DNA from: Bacteroidaceae bacterium
Lineage (GTDB): Bacteria; Bacteroidota; Bacteroidia; Bacteroidales; Bacteroidaceae
Assembly: GCA_902362375.1 (NCBI GenBank)
Contig: CABIVS010000003.1
Span: 299,075 to 363,074, forward strand
Direction of reading: 5' to 3'
Length of the DNA: 64,000 nt
Under the pieces are notes generated by a model that did no database searches, had not been told where the DNA came from, and saw only the letters and a program-made list of their open reading frames with translations. Of this stretch, positions 12,911 to 20,747 are shown piece after piece (the first letter of the stretch is position 1; each line of letters opens with the position of its first letter). Both the position numbers and the translations under genes were made by a program.

Positions 12911-14728
12911 ATGAATAAACTACTAACCTCTCTTTTATTGTCTGTTACTCTCATGGGTGGAGTGCAGGCGCAGAAAAAAGAAAACTATTATGTGAAGCAT
13001 GTTGAGTTTCCTCAGGGTGCAACTCTTGAACAGAAAGTCGATATGGCAGCACGGCTGGTACCCACTCCGCAGCAATATGCCTGGCAGCAAATGGAACTGA
13101 CTGCTTTCCTTCATTTCGGAATCAACACCTTTACCGGACGTGAATGGGGCGACGGAAAAGAGGACCCCGCACTTTTTAACCCTTCGGAACTGGATGCTGA
13201 ACAATGGGTACGTACCCTCAAGGAAGCCGGCTTTAAAATGGTGCTTCTGACTGCAAAACATCACGACGGTTTCTGCCTGTGGCCTACGGCTACTACCAAA
13301 CATTCCGTAGCCTCTTCTCCCTGGAAAAACGGACAAGGCGATGTAGTGAAAGAACTTCGTGCTGCCTGTGATAAATATGATATGAAGTTTGGAGTATATC
13401 TTTCTCCCTGGGACCGGAATGCGGAATGTTATGGAGACTCTCCCCGTTACAATGATTTTTTTATCCGGCAACTGACTGAATTGCTCACTAATTATGGTGA
13501 AGTGCATGAAGTCTGGTTCGACGGAGCGAATGGAGAAGGTCCGAACGGAAAGAAACAGGTGTATGATTGGGATGCTTTCTATCAGACCATCCAACGCCTT
13601 CAACCCAGAGCTGTGATGGCAATTATGGGGGATGATGTCCGCTGGGTAGGAAACGAAAAAGGATTAGGACGTGCAACTGAATGGAGTGCAACTGTGCTAA
13701 CTCCCGGCATATATACCCGTTCACAAGAGAATAATAATCGTCTGGGAGTTTTTGGTAAAGCGGAAGATTTGGGAAGTCGTAAGATATTGGAGAAAGCTAC
13801 GGAATTATTCTGGTATCCTTCGGAGGTGGACGTATCCATTCGTCCGGGATGGTTCTATCATGTGGAAGAAGACAGCAAAGTGAAGTCTTTGAAACATTTG
13901 GCGGATATTTATTTTCAATCAGTAGGTTATAATTCCGTTTTGTTGCTGAATATTCCTCCGGATCGTAGGGGATTGATTAATGAAGCCGATGTGCAGCGAT
14001 TGAATGAATTTGCAGTTTATCGTGAGCGGGTATTCGCTTCTAACAAGGTTGTGAATGGCCGAAAATATTGGAATGCAACTTTCGGCAGTGAAAAGGTTTA
14101 TTCATTGAAGCCGAATGCAGAGATAAATGTGGTGATGCTTCAGGAGGATATAACGAAAGGGCAGCGGGTAGAAGCCTTTACGGTGGAAGCCCTGACTGAT
14201 AATGGTTGGAAGGAAGTTGGAAAAGGTACGACGATAGGATATAAGCGTATGTTGCGTTTTCCGACAGTTAAAGCCAGTAAGCTTCGCGTGAAAATAGACG
14301 AATGCCGGTTGACCGCATCTATTAGTCAGGTTGCTGCCTATTATGCGGAACCTTTGCAGGAAGAAACAAAGAAAGAAGACTGGAATAATTTGCCGCGTTC
14401 CGGATGGAAACAAGTGGCCGTCTCTCCATTAACGGTTGATTTGGGGAAGACAGTAACATTAAACAGTTTTACGTATGCTCCCGCAAAAGCCGAGGCTAAG
14501 CCAACGATGGCATTCCGTTATAAATTCTTTGTAAGTGTGGATGGTAAGAATTGGAAAGAGGTGCCTACTAGTGGGGAGTTCAGCAATATCATGCATAATC
14601 CGTTGCCACAGACGGTTGCTTTCAATCAGAAAGTGCGGGCACGTTTTATTAAACTGGAGGCCACTACACCTGATGCTGCCGTTGCTAAAGTAAATATGGA
14701 TGAAATAGGAGTGATGGTGGCTCCCTGA
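12911..14728 (+). CDS. GH29 alpha-L-fucosidase
   Basis: An exo alpha-L-fucosidase with a signal peptide ending in GVQAQ. The catalytic barrel (about 50-350) contains TAFLHFGINTF, TAKHHDGFCLWP and the nucleophile in EVWFDGANGEG (Asp204). The C-terminal third (about 360-605) looks like beta-sandwich domains of the F5/8 type C (discoidin) kind, for example VDLGKTVTLNSFTYAP and ARFIKLEAT. It has its own promoter and is followed by a strong terminator. With the sulfatase, GH20 and GH2 it completes a set suited to fucosylated, sulfated mucin-like glycans. Linkage preference cannot be deduced. Confidence 0.94.
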   Translation: MNKLLTSLLLSVTLMGGVQAQKKENYYVKHVEFPQGATLEQKVDMAARLVPTPQQYAWQQMELTAFLHFGINTFTGREWGDGKEDPALFNPSELDAEQWVRTLKEAGFKMVLLTAKHHDGFCLWPTATTKHSVASSPWKNGQGDVVKELRAACDKYDMKFGVYLSPWDRNAECYGDSPRYNDFFIRQLTELLTNYGEVHEVWFDGANGEGPNGKKQVYDWDAFYQTIQRLQPRAVMAIMGDDVRWVGNEKGLGRATEWSATVLTPGIYTRSQENNNRLGVFGKAEDLGSRKILEKATELFWYPSEVDVSIRPGWFYHVEEDSKVKSLKHLADIYFQSVGYNSVLLLNIPPDRRGLINEADVQRLNEFAVYRERVFASNKVVNGRKYWNATFGSEKVYSLKPNAEINVVMLQEDITKGQRVEAFTVEALTDNGWKEVGKGTTIGYKRMLRFPTVKASKLRVKIDECRLTASISQVAAYYAEPLQEETKKEDWNNLPRSGWKQVAVSPLTVDLGKTVTLNSFTYAPAKAEAKPTMAFRYKFFVSVDGKNWKEVPTSGEFSNIMHNPLPQTVAFNQKVRARFIKLEATTPDAAVAKVNMDEIGVMVAP

Positions 14729-14769
14729 TAGAGCCCTCATCGGAAGATATGTTTAGAGAATAGCAGTGT

Positions 14770-14819
14770 AGACCGGCCTCTTGATTTTTAATGAATCAGG
14801 TGCCGGTCTCTTTTTTTTC
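14770..14819 (+). terminator. intrinsic terminator after GH29
   Basis: AGACCGGC pairs with GCCGGTCT and the inner TGATT with AATCA, followed by eight T. A strong end to the utilisation locus. Confidence 0.85.
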
Positions 14820-14868
14820 TAAACCAAATGAATATTTTACTGTTATTAATTAAAAAAAGACAGAAGTT

Positions 14869-16044
14869 ATGTTAGTAGTAGATTTAGGAAAATGGATGAA
14901 TAAAACCCTCATAAATTGGGGAATAGATCCGGCTGTTGCCGATCGTTTTGATGAGACTATTATGGCTTTATTGATGATAGTGGTTGCCATCGTTCTGAAT
15001 TACCTCTGCCAGGCGATTCTAATCGGAGGAATGAAACAGTATACGAGGCGGAAGCCCCATCAGTGGAATACATTGCTGATGAAGCGCAAGGTGTTTCATC
15101 ATTTGATTCATACCATCCCGGCTTTTTTGGTTTATGCTTTGTTGCCGATGGCTTTTATCCGGGGAAAAGAGTTGTTGTTGATTTCTCAAAAGGTATGTGT
15201 CATTTATATTATTTTCTCTTTACTATTGGCTATCAATGGGATTCTGTTGATGATAATGGATATCTATGATGGAAAAGAAACGATGAAGGATCGCCCGATG
15301 AAAGGGTTTATTCAGGTCTTGCAGGTGCTTCTTTTCTTTGTAGGTGGAATTGTGATCGTTGCCATTATCGTGAATAAGTCTCCTGCCACTTTGTTTGCCG
15401 GGTTGGGTGCTTCGGCAGCTATTTTGATGTTGGTGTTCAAGGATTCCATATTAGGCTTTGTGGCAGGTATCCAGCTTTCTGCCAATGACATGGTCCGTCC
15501 GGGCGACTGGATAACATTGCCTTCCGGCGACGCAAATGGTACGGTACAGGAGATAACATTGAATACGGTCAAGATTCAGAATTTTGATAATACCATTTCC
15601 ACTATTCCCCCTTATACGTTAGTGAGCAGCCCTTTCCAGAATTGGCGGGGAATGGTGCAGTCGGGAGGACGACGGGTGATGAAGAATATCACTTTGGATT
15701 TAACTACACTTCAATTCTGTACGCCGGAAATGCTGGACCGTTACCGGAAAGAAATTCCATTAATGGCGGATTATCAACCGGAAGAAGGAGTGGTTCCTAC
15801 CAATTCTCAAGTGTACAGGGTGTATATTGAGCGCTATTTGTGCAGTCTGCCTGTGGTCAATCAGGATTTGGATCTGATTATCAGCCAGAAAGAAGCTACC
15901 ATGTACGGAGTACCTATTCAGGTTTACTTCTTCTCCCGCAATAAGGTTTGGAAAGAATACGAGCGTATTCAGTCCGATATCTTCGATCATTTGCTGGCAA
16001 TGGTTCCGAAGTTTGATTTAAAAGTTTATCAGTACTCGGATTAG
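14869..16044 (+). CDS. MscS-family mechanosensitive ion channel (YbdG-like)
   Basis: An inner-membrane channel protein of the MscS superfamily, releasing ions under osmotic downshock. The 391 residues contain about five hydrophobic helices in the first 200 residues. The pore-lining helix and hinge are recognisable as LFAGLGASAAILMLVFKDSILGFVAGIQL, shown here only in part as GLGASAAILMLVFKDSILGF. The cytoplasmic beta domain follows (NDMVRPGDWITLP; GTVQEITLNTVKIQNFD). The overall shape is closest to E. coli YbdG rather than the minimal MscS. It is single, with a terminator before it and a palindrome array after it. Confidence 0.9.
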   Translation: MLVVDLGKWMNKTLINWGIDPAVADRFDETIMALLMIVVAIVLNYLCQAILIGGMKQYTRRKPHQWNTLLMKRKVFHHLIHTIPAFLVYALLPMAFIRGKELLLISQKVCVIYIIFSLLLAINGILLMIMDIYDGKETMKDRPMKGFIQVLQVLLFFVGGIVIVAIIVNKSPATLFAGLGASAAILMLVFKDSILGFVAGIQLSANDMVRPGDWITLPSGDANGTVQEITLNTVKIQNFDNTISTIPPYTLVSSPFQNWRGMVQSGGRRVMKNITLDLTTLQFCTPEMLDRYRKEIPLMADYQPEEGVVPTNSQVYRVYIERYLCSLPVVNQDLDLIISQKEATMYGVPIQVYFFSRNKVWKEYERIQSDIFDHLLAMVPKFDLKVYQYSD

Positions 16045-16069
16045 TCAACCATCAACAGGGGAATATATA

Positions 16070-16163
16070 TTCTCAAGTATTCTCACCACTATGAGAATTT
16101 ATTCTCATAGTGGTGAGAACTTTTTCTCATTGCAATGAGAATATTTTCTCACTACGGTGAGAA
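16070..16163. repeat. four-unit 22-bp-period palindrome array (TTCTCAnnnnnnTGAGAA)
   Basis: Units at 16080-16097, 16102-16119, 16124-16141 and 16146-16163 all fit TTCTCAnnnnnnTGAGAA and start exactly 22 bp apart, with 4-bp spacers. An extra half-site TTCTCA begins at 16070, 10 bp before unit 1. Units 1 and 2 are exact reverse complements, and unit 3 is a perfect palindrome. It lies between convergent genes, so it could be a bidirectional terminator, but the strict period also suits a multi-site DNA-binding protein. Confidence 0.85.
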
Positions 16164-16209
16164 TGATCTCTTGTCAGAATATACTGTGACGTCGTTTAGT
16201 GAGTTCTAA

Positions 16210-17409
16210 TCAATAGGGAATCAGTTCGAAGTCTGCATAAACAGGAAGATGATCGCTGATACCTCCCTGATATTTCATTCCTTTGTAGGTGCGGAAAGGT
16301 TCTTTATCCCCATATTTCTCGTCTTCTTTCAGTAAAAAGGGGAGAAGACAGACGTTTGCTCTTTCTTCACTGGTGAAAAAATGGCTCGATTGATTTAATA
16401 GAGTGCCCGATACAATCAGGTGGTCAAGCAACCCCCATTCACTGCGATATTTGTAAGAACCGAAGCTTTTTGACTTTGCTTTCCGGGCAAGCAGATGATA
16501 TAGTTTTAATGAGGAAGGAACAATTGTTGAACGGTTGGTGGAGTTGAGTGTTGAGGCTGGATCTTGGGTAGTAATGGGAGGTGCTTCGGCTTCCAGTACT
16601 TTCTGGATAGATTGATTCGTGGGATAATCATTGAAATCTCCCATAATAATAACTTGTGGATGAGAACGAATATTCAGAATGTGATCGACTTCCGTGCGCA
16701 GAATTTGAGCTGCGTATAAACGATAGGGTTCCGATTCTTTAGCTCCACCCGAACGGCTTGGGAGATGGCAGACAAATACATCTAATGTATCTCCTGTCAG
16801 CAGAAGTCCGCTGACGTGCAGTAAATCTCTTGTCGGACGGTATTGTCCCAACGGAGGAATGGGGATAGAACGGGAAGATAATAGCTTGAATAAATCCCGT
16901 TGATAAAGCAGGGCTACGTCAATCCCTCTCAAATCAGGGGAATCAGTCATTACATAACGGTAGTTAAGCTCTTTTAAAGGAGAACGGCGGGTCAGATCAC
17001 GCAGCACCGTATCATTTTCTACTTCGCATAATCCGACTAGCGCAGGAGGATTCCATTCTCCAATAGCTGTGATTACGCGCGCCACATCAGCCAGCTTTTT
17101 CTTATATCTGCTATAATTCCAATGACGCAGCGCATCGGGAAGAAACTCACGGTCGTTCTTTAAACTATCATGATGCGTATCAAACAGGTTTTCTATGTTC
17201 CAGCTGACAACACGGAAAGGGATTCTTTCTTCCTGACAGGGAGCTTGTTTGCTATGATAGTCTTGTGCGATGACATAACAAGGAGCGAAGAAACTTACGA
17301 CAATTAAAAACATTGTGAAAAAGAGCATGGCAACAGCATTTTTTTTTCGCTTGTTACCATACTCTTCTTTGTGATATTTGGTCTGTCTGTTATTTCTTGG
17401 CAGGTACAT
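16210..17409 (-). CDS. endonuclease/exonuclease/phosphatase-family protein, secreted
   Basis: A metal-dependent phosphohydrolase of the EEP fold (nuclease, phosphodiesterase or lipid/sugar phosphatase). Visible motifs in order are VVSWNIENLFDTHHD, GLCEVEND, IMGDFNDYP and the C-terminal SDHLPVYADF, which supply the catalytic Asp/His and metal ligands. A hydrophobic segment (about 28-48) ending in VIAQ looks like a signal peptide, so it acts outside the cytoplasm. The start at 17409 overlaps the end of pepD by 20 bp and gives an unusually long basic N-terminus; an internal ATG at 17328 is an alternative but leaves no charged n-region. Co-transcribed with pepD. The substrate is unknown. Confidence 0.85.
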   Translation of the reverse strand: MYLPRNNRQTKYHKEEYGNKRKKNAVAMLFFTMFLIVVSFFAPCYVIAQDYHSKQAPCQEERIPFRVVSWNIENLFDTHHDSLKNDREFLPDALRHWNYSRYKKKLADVARVITAIGEWNPPALVGLCEVENDTVLRDLTRRSPLKELNYRYVMTDSPDLRGIDVALLYQRDLFKLLSSRSIPIPPLGQYRPTRDLLHVSGLLLTGDTLDVFVCHLPSRSGGAKESEPYRLYAAQILRTEVDHILNIRSHPQVIIMGDFNDYPTNQSIQKVLEAEAPPITTQDPASTLNSTNRSTIVPSSLKLYHLLARKAKSKSFGSYKYRSEWGLLDHLIVSGTLLNQSSHFFTSEERANVCLLPFLLKEDEKYGDKEPFRTYKGMKYQGGISDHLPVYADFELIPY

Positions 17410-18850
17410 GTGCCAAGATATCCAATAGATGTTTCCAGAACTTCTCTACGGTAGGAATAAGCATCCGTTCGTCGGGAGAGTGAACGCCTGTAAGTGTCGG
17501 TCCGAAAGAAACCATATCCAACGTTGGATACTTATCAAGGAACAGGCCGCACTCCAATCCTGCGTGGATTGCTTTTACTTTCGCATCTACGCCGAATAAA
17601 CGTTTGTATGATTCAACAGCTACTTCGAGGATGGCCGAATGTGGATTCGGTTTCCATCCCGGATAACCTTCTCCGAAAGTAACATTGGCTCCTGCCAGTT
17701 GGAATACGGCACGAACCGTGTTCGCCATATCGTTGCGTGCGGACAGTATAGAACTTCTCTGACTGGTTTCAATGCGGATGATATGGTTGGGCTTCATCTT
17801 GACAGATGCCAGATTGGTAGAAGTTTCCACCAGTCCGGGAATATCCTGGCTCATGGCATATACACCGTGAGGAGCTGCATACAGAGCTTTTAATAAACGG
17901 GCGGTAGTATCTTGGTCGATAGCCATTTTGCGTGGATTTTCCGATTCGAGAACCAGTTTTAAGTCGGGTTCTACAACGGATAATTCGTCTTCCATTTCGC
18001 TGGTGAAGATATTCAGTTCGGTGCGGACATCGTGTTTGGCATCTTCGGGAACAGCACAGATGGCATAAGCCTCGCGGGGAATAGCGTTGCGCAGGTTACC
18101 TCCGTTGATTTCACATAGGTACAGATCGTGTCTGGCAGCCATGCGGGAAAGGAAGCGGTTCAGAATTTTGTTGGCATTGCCACGTCCCAGGTGAATATCG
18201 CCACCGGAGTGACCGCCTTTCAGCCCTTTCACTTCCACCTTGAAGAAGAAATATCCGGCGGGAACTTCCACTTCCTTATAAGTAAATTCTGCAACGGAGT
18301 CAATACCTCCGGCACATCCGATAAAGATTTCCCCTTCATCTTCCGAATCGAGGTTCAGAAGGATGTCACCACTCATGAAGCCTTCTTGCAGGGCGAAAGC
18401 TCCGGTAAGTCCGGTTTCTTCGTCTACGGTAAACAGACATTCCAGCGGACCATGCTCGATGCTGTCGTCAGCCAGGATAGCCAGCTCGGTAGCTACACCG
18501 ATACCGTTGTCGGCTCCGAGGGTAGTGCCTTTGGCTTTCAGCCATTCACCGTCAATTTCCGTTTCGATGGGATCGGTGAGGAAGTCATGTTGAACGTCGT
18601 TATTCTTTTCGCATACCATGTCGATATGCGATTGCAGAACGACGGTTTGCAGATTTTCTTTTCCCGGAGTAGCGGGCTTTTTAATCAATACGTTGCCGGC
18701 TTCGTCCACCTTGGTTTCCAGATTATGTTTTGCTCCGAATGCCTTCAGGTAGGCAATCATTTTCTCTTCCTTCTTCGAAGGGCGCGGCACTTGGCAGATT
18801 TCCTCGAAATACTTGAATACGCCAGCCGGCTTTAAGTCTTTTTTTTCCAT
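17390..18850 (-). CDS. pepD: aminoacyl-histidine dipeptidase (peptidase D, M20C)
   Basis: A cytosolic zinc dipeptidase of family M20C that cleaves Xaa-His and other dipeptides. The 486 residues show the metal site SHIDMVCEKN (His75, Asp77), LGADNGIG (Asp114), the catalytic/metal pair TVDEETGL (Glu144/145 region) and the lid/dimer domain (about 200-390). The C-terminal HAGLECG and GPTLTGVHSPDERM are characteristic of PepD. It is the first gene of a two-gene transcript with the EEP protein. Confidence 0.93.
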   Translation of the reverse strand: MEKKDLKPAGVFKYFEEICQVPRPSKKEEKMIAYLKAFGAKHNLETKVDEAGNVLIKKPATPGKENLQTVVLQSHIDMVCEKNNDVQHDFLTDPIETEIDGEWLKAKGTTLGADNGIGVATELAILADDSIEHGPLECLFTVDEETGLTGAFALQEGFMSGDILLNLDSEDEGEIFIGCAGGIDSVAEFTYKEVEVPAGYFFFKVEVKGLKGGHSGGDIHLGRGNANKILNRFLSRMAARHDLYLCEINGGNLRNAIPREAYAICAVPEDAKHDVRTELNIFTSEMEDELSVVEPDLKLVLESENPRKMAIDQDTTARLLKALYAAPHGVYAMSQDIPGLVETSTNLASVKMKPNHIIRIETSQRSSILSARNDMANTVRAVFQLAGANVTFGEGYPGWKPNPHSAILEVAVESYKRLFGVDAKVKAIHAGLECGLFLDKYPTLDMVSFGPTLTGVHSPDERMLIPTVEKFWKHLLDILAHVPAKK

Positions 18851-18955
18851 GCTGTTTCTATTTTATAATAGGAATAGAAGGGCTGTTTTCGCTTCTTCTA
18901 TTGCTAAATATGGTTAATTTGATTGACTTATCTGAACTCATATCTCATTAAAGCC

Positions 18956-18963
18956 TATCTTTG
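18956..18963 (+). promoter_or_regulatory. -7 box for the small membrane protein/OmpH pair
   Basis: TATCTTTG, 20 bp before the ATG at 18984. No clear -33 TTTG. Confidence 0.6.
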
Positions 18964-18983
18964 CACTCACAAAATTAATAGAA

Positions 18984-19217
18984 ATGGTTGAGACTATACT
19001 GATAACTTTGTTAATAGTTGCTATTTCCCTGGTATTATTAGGGGTGAAAGTATTCTTTACGAAGGGTGGGAAGTTCCCGAATGGTCATGTGAGCGGGAAT
19101 AAAGCGTTGCGTCAGAAAGGAATCGGATGCGCACAATCGCAAGATCGCGAAGCACAAAAGAAACCGCGTTTTTCTATTAACGAGTTGGAAAAAGCCTTGA
19201 ACGATAGTATGAATTAA
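18984..19217 (+). CDS. small single-pass membrane protein, function unknown
   Basis: A 77-residue protein with one N-terminal transmembrane helix (about 4-27) followed by a basic, Cys-containing tail (GNKALRQKGIGCAQSQDRE) that would face the cytoplasm. I recognise the overall type as a conserved Bacteroides small membrane protein but no function. It has a TATCTTTG promoter box and lies 27 bp before the OmpH-like gene, so the two are probably co-transcribed. Confidence 0.7.
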   Translation: MVETILITLLIVAISLVLLGVKVFFTKGGKFPNGHVSGNKALRQKGIGCAQSQDREAQKKPRFSINELEKALNDSMN

Positions 19218-19244
19218 ATTTATTAAAAACAATACTTATTAATT

Positions 19245-19847
19245 ATGAATAGAATGAACTACCTCATGAACGGTTTGGCTGCTCTTGCGTTTATCGTTTT
19301 ATTTTCACAATGTGCTGGCAAAACTGACAATCAAACTACAAATGCTCCGGCGCAGGCTAATGCCGAACTGTCAGGAATGAAAATTGCCTATGTTGAAATA
19401 GATACGCTGCTTGCCAAATACAATTTCTGTATTGACTTGAATGAGGCGATGGTAAAGAAGAGCGAAAACGTTCGTATGACATTGAATCAGAAGGCTACCT
19501 CTTTGAACAAGGAAAAACAAGATTTTCAGAAGAAGTATGAGAACAACGCATTTCTTTCACCAGAAAGGGCTCAACAAGAGTATAATCGTTTGGCTAAGAT
19601 GGAACAAGATTTGCAGGAGTTGAGCAACAAACTTCAGAATGGTCTGATGGAAGAGAACAATAAGAATAGCTTGCAATTCCGCGATTCTATCAACGCTTTC
19701 CTGAAAGAATATAATAAGACTCACGGATATAGCCTGATCTTCAGCAACACTGGTTTCGATAACCTGCTTTATGCTGACAGCACTTTCAATATTACAAAAG
19801 AAATTGTTGATGGGCTGAATGCAAGATATTCACCTGTGAAGAAATAA
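19245..19847 (+). CDS. OmpH/Skp-like periplasmic lipoprotein
   Basis: A 200-residue OmpH (Skp) family protein. In this family helical arms form a cradle for unfolded outer-membrane proteins. The N-terminus has a lipoprotein signal with lipobox LFSQC, then the family strand MKIAYVEIDTLLAKY and a long coiled coil (about 70-150, rich in K, E and Q), and ends with YSLIFSNTGFDNLLYADS, the typical C-terminal strand. A lipid anchor differs from soluble Skp but is seen in Bacteroidetes relatives. A second ATG at 19254 is possible. Followed by two terminators. Confidence 0.85.
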   Translation: MNRMNYLMNGLAALAFIVLFSQCAGKTDNQTTNAPAQANAELSGMKIAYVEIDTLLAKYNFCIDLNEAMVKKSENVRMTLNQKATSLNKEKQDFQKKYENNAFLSPERAQQEYNRLAKMEQDLQELSNKLQNGLMEENNKNSLQFRDSINAFLKEYNKTHGYSLIFSNTGFDNLLYADSTFNITKEIVDGLNARYSPVKK

Positions 19848-19860
19848 ATGATATTAAACT

Positions 19861-19888
19861 GTTCCGTTCCTTATAAAAAGGACGGAAC
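19861..19888 (+). terminator. hairpin after ompH
   Basis: GTTCCGT pairs with ACGGAAC, with further TCCT/AAGG pairing inside. The following T content is weak, so it may act with the next hairpin. Confidence 0.5.
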
Positions 19889-19912
19889 ATTATCGAATTA
19901 AAAAAAGTTATG

Positions 19913-19950
19913 CCTGTTCAAGACTGCGAAGCCATGAACGGGCTTTTTTT
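19913..19950. terminator. terminator between convergent genes
   Basis: CCTGTTCA pairs with TGAACGGG and is followed by CTTTTTTT on the + strand; the other strand also has a T run (CTTTTTTT) after the stem, so it may serve both directions. Confidence 0.7.
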
Positions 19951-20290
19951 ATGATCTTTCTTTTTCTTCTTCCTGTGGAATACGGAAAGCGGTGTAAAGT
20001 TCGAGGATGGCAGCAACTGTGAGGCAGGCAATCCATTCATTGCCTCGTGTGGTAAACATAAAGGCTCCGGTCAGGATAAGTGCCAGTGCACCGAATATCT
20101 GCTGAACGCGCAGGCGTTTCAATGTTTTGCTCTTTCCTTTGACGGGTGTGTTCACTTGTGCCAATGCGATACATCCGGCTCCAACAGTATATATGTAAGG
20201 AGCGTATATCCATCCGGTGATAAATACGGCTGCTCCGGCGAGAGCCATTATGGCGCCCACGACAAAAAGGGCAGGTACTAATTGTTTCAT
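19949..20290 (-). CDS. small multi-pass membrane protein, function unknown
   Basis: A 113-residue hydrophobic protein with about four transmembrane helices (roughly 5-25, 30-47, 62-80 and 86-102) and a charged C-terminus (PQEEEKERS). I do not recognise a named family. Its start is 3 bp after the end of the DivIC/FtsB-like gene, so the two are translated from one message. Confidence 0.75.
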   Translation of the reverse strand: MKQLVPALFVVGAIMALAGAAVFITGWIYAPYIYTVGAGCIALAQVNTPVKGKSKTLKRLRVQQIFGALALILTGAFMFTTRGNEWIACLTVAAILELYTAFRIPQEEEKERS

Positions 20291-20293
20291 TTT

Positions 20294-20590
20294 TTAATCT
20301 TCAAAAACGTAAATATCTTCGTTGGGTTTCTTCATCAGATACTTTTCACGGGCGATCTGTTCGATGGCGTCCGGATTGGTACTTATTTCGTTGAGACGTT
20401 TGGTATTCTCTTCGTAATCTGTCCGGTACTTTTCTATCTCTTCTTTCAACTGGCTGATTTCCCGTTCATATCCGAAACGACGAATCAGGCTGTTCTCGTC
20501 CAGAAAGCCAATGATAACAGCAAATGCAACGACCGTAATGAGGTACTTGCGTCTGCATATGAAACTCCAGATACTGATTAGTTTACCCAT
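20294..20590 (-). CDS. septum formation initiator, DivIC/FtsB family
   Basis: A bitopic cell-division protein of the FtsB/DivIC family. The 98 residues have one transmembrane helix (about 15-33) followed by a coiled coil (EREISQLKEEIEKYRTDYEE) and the family ending REKYLMKKPNEDIYVFE. The start is set at ATG 20590 because an unusually clear Shine-Dalgarno (AAAGGAGA) sits just before it; the frame is open to 20614, but that lies at or before the transcription start predicted from the promoter box. Confidence 0.9.
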   Translation of the reverse strand: MGKLISIWSFICRRKYLITVVAFAVIIGFLDENSLIRRFGYEREISQLKEEIEKYRTDYEENTKRLNEISTNPDAIEQIAREKYLMKKPNEDIYVFED

Positions 20591-20611
20591 AATTTCTCCT
20601 TTTAATATCTG

Positions 20612-20619
20612 CAAAGATA
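20612..20619 (-). promoter_or_regulatory. -7 box for divIC-like gene
   Basis: TATCTTTG on the minus strand, 22 bp before the ATG at 20590. Confidence 0.6.
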
Positions 20620-20698
20620 AAACTAATAACTTAAAAACTTATCGCTTCGGCTTCAAAACTTCTCTCTTTATCCCTTATTACTTATCACTTTTTTTGTG

Positions 20699-20706
20699 TA
20701 CATTTG
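20699..20706 (+). promoter_or_regulatory. -7 box for dnaX
   Basis: TACATTTG, 41 bp before the dnaX ATG; divergent from the divIC-like promoter. Confidence 0.5.
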
Positions 20707-20747
20707 CAGAATAAGCGAAAATTCAAAAAACAGAGAGAATCCCGGAT

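Noticed and set aside
16070..16163. CRISPR-like array
   Set aside because: The repeats are 18-bp palindromes with 4-bp spacers and no cas genes; spacers are far too short.
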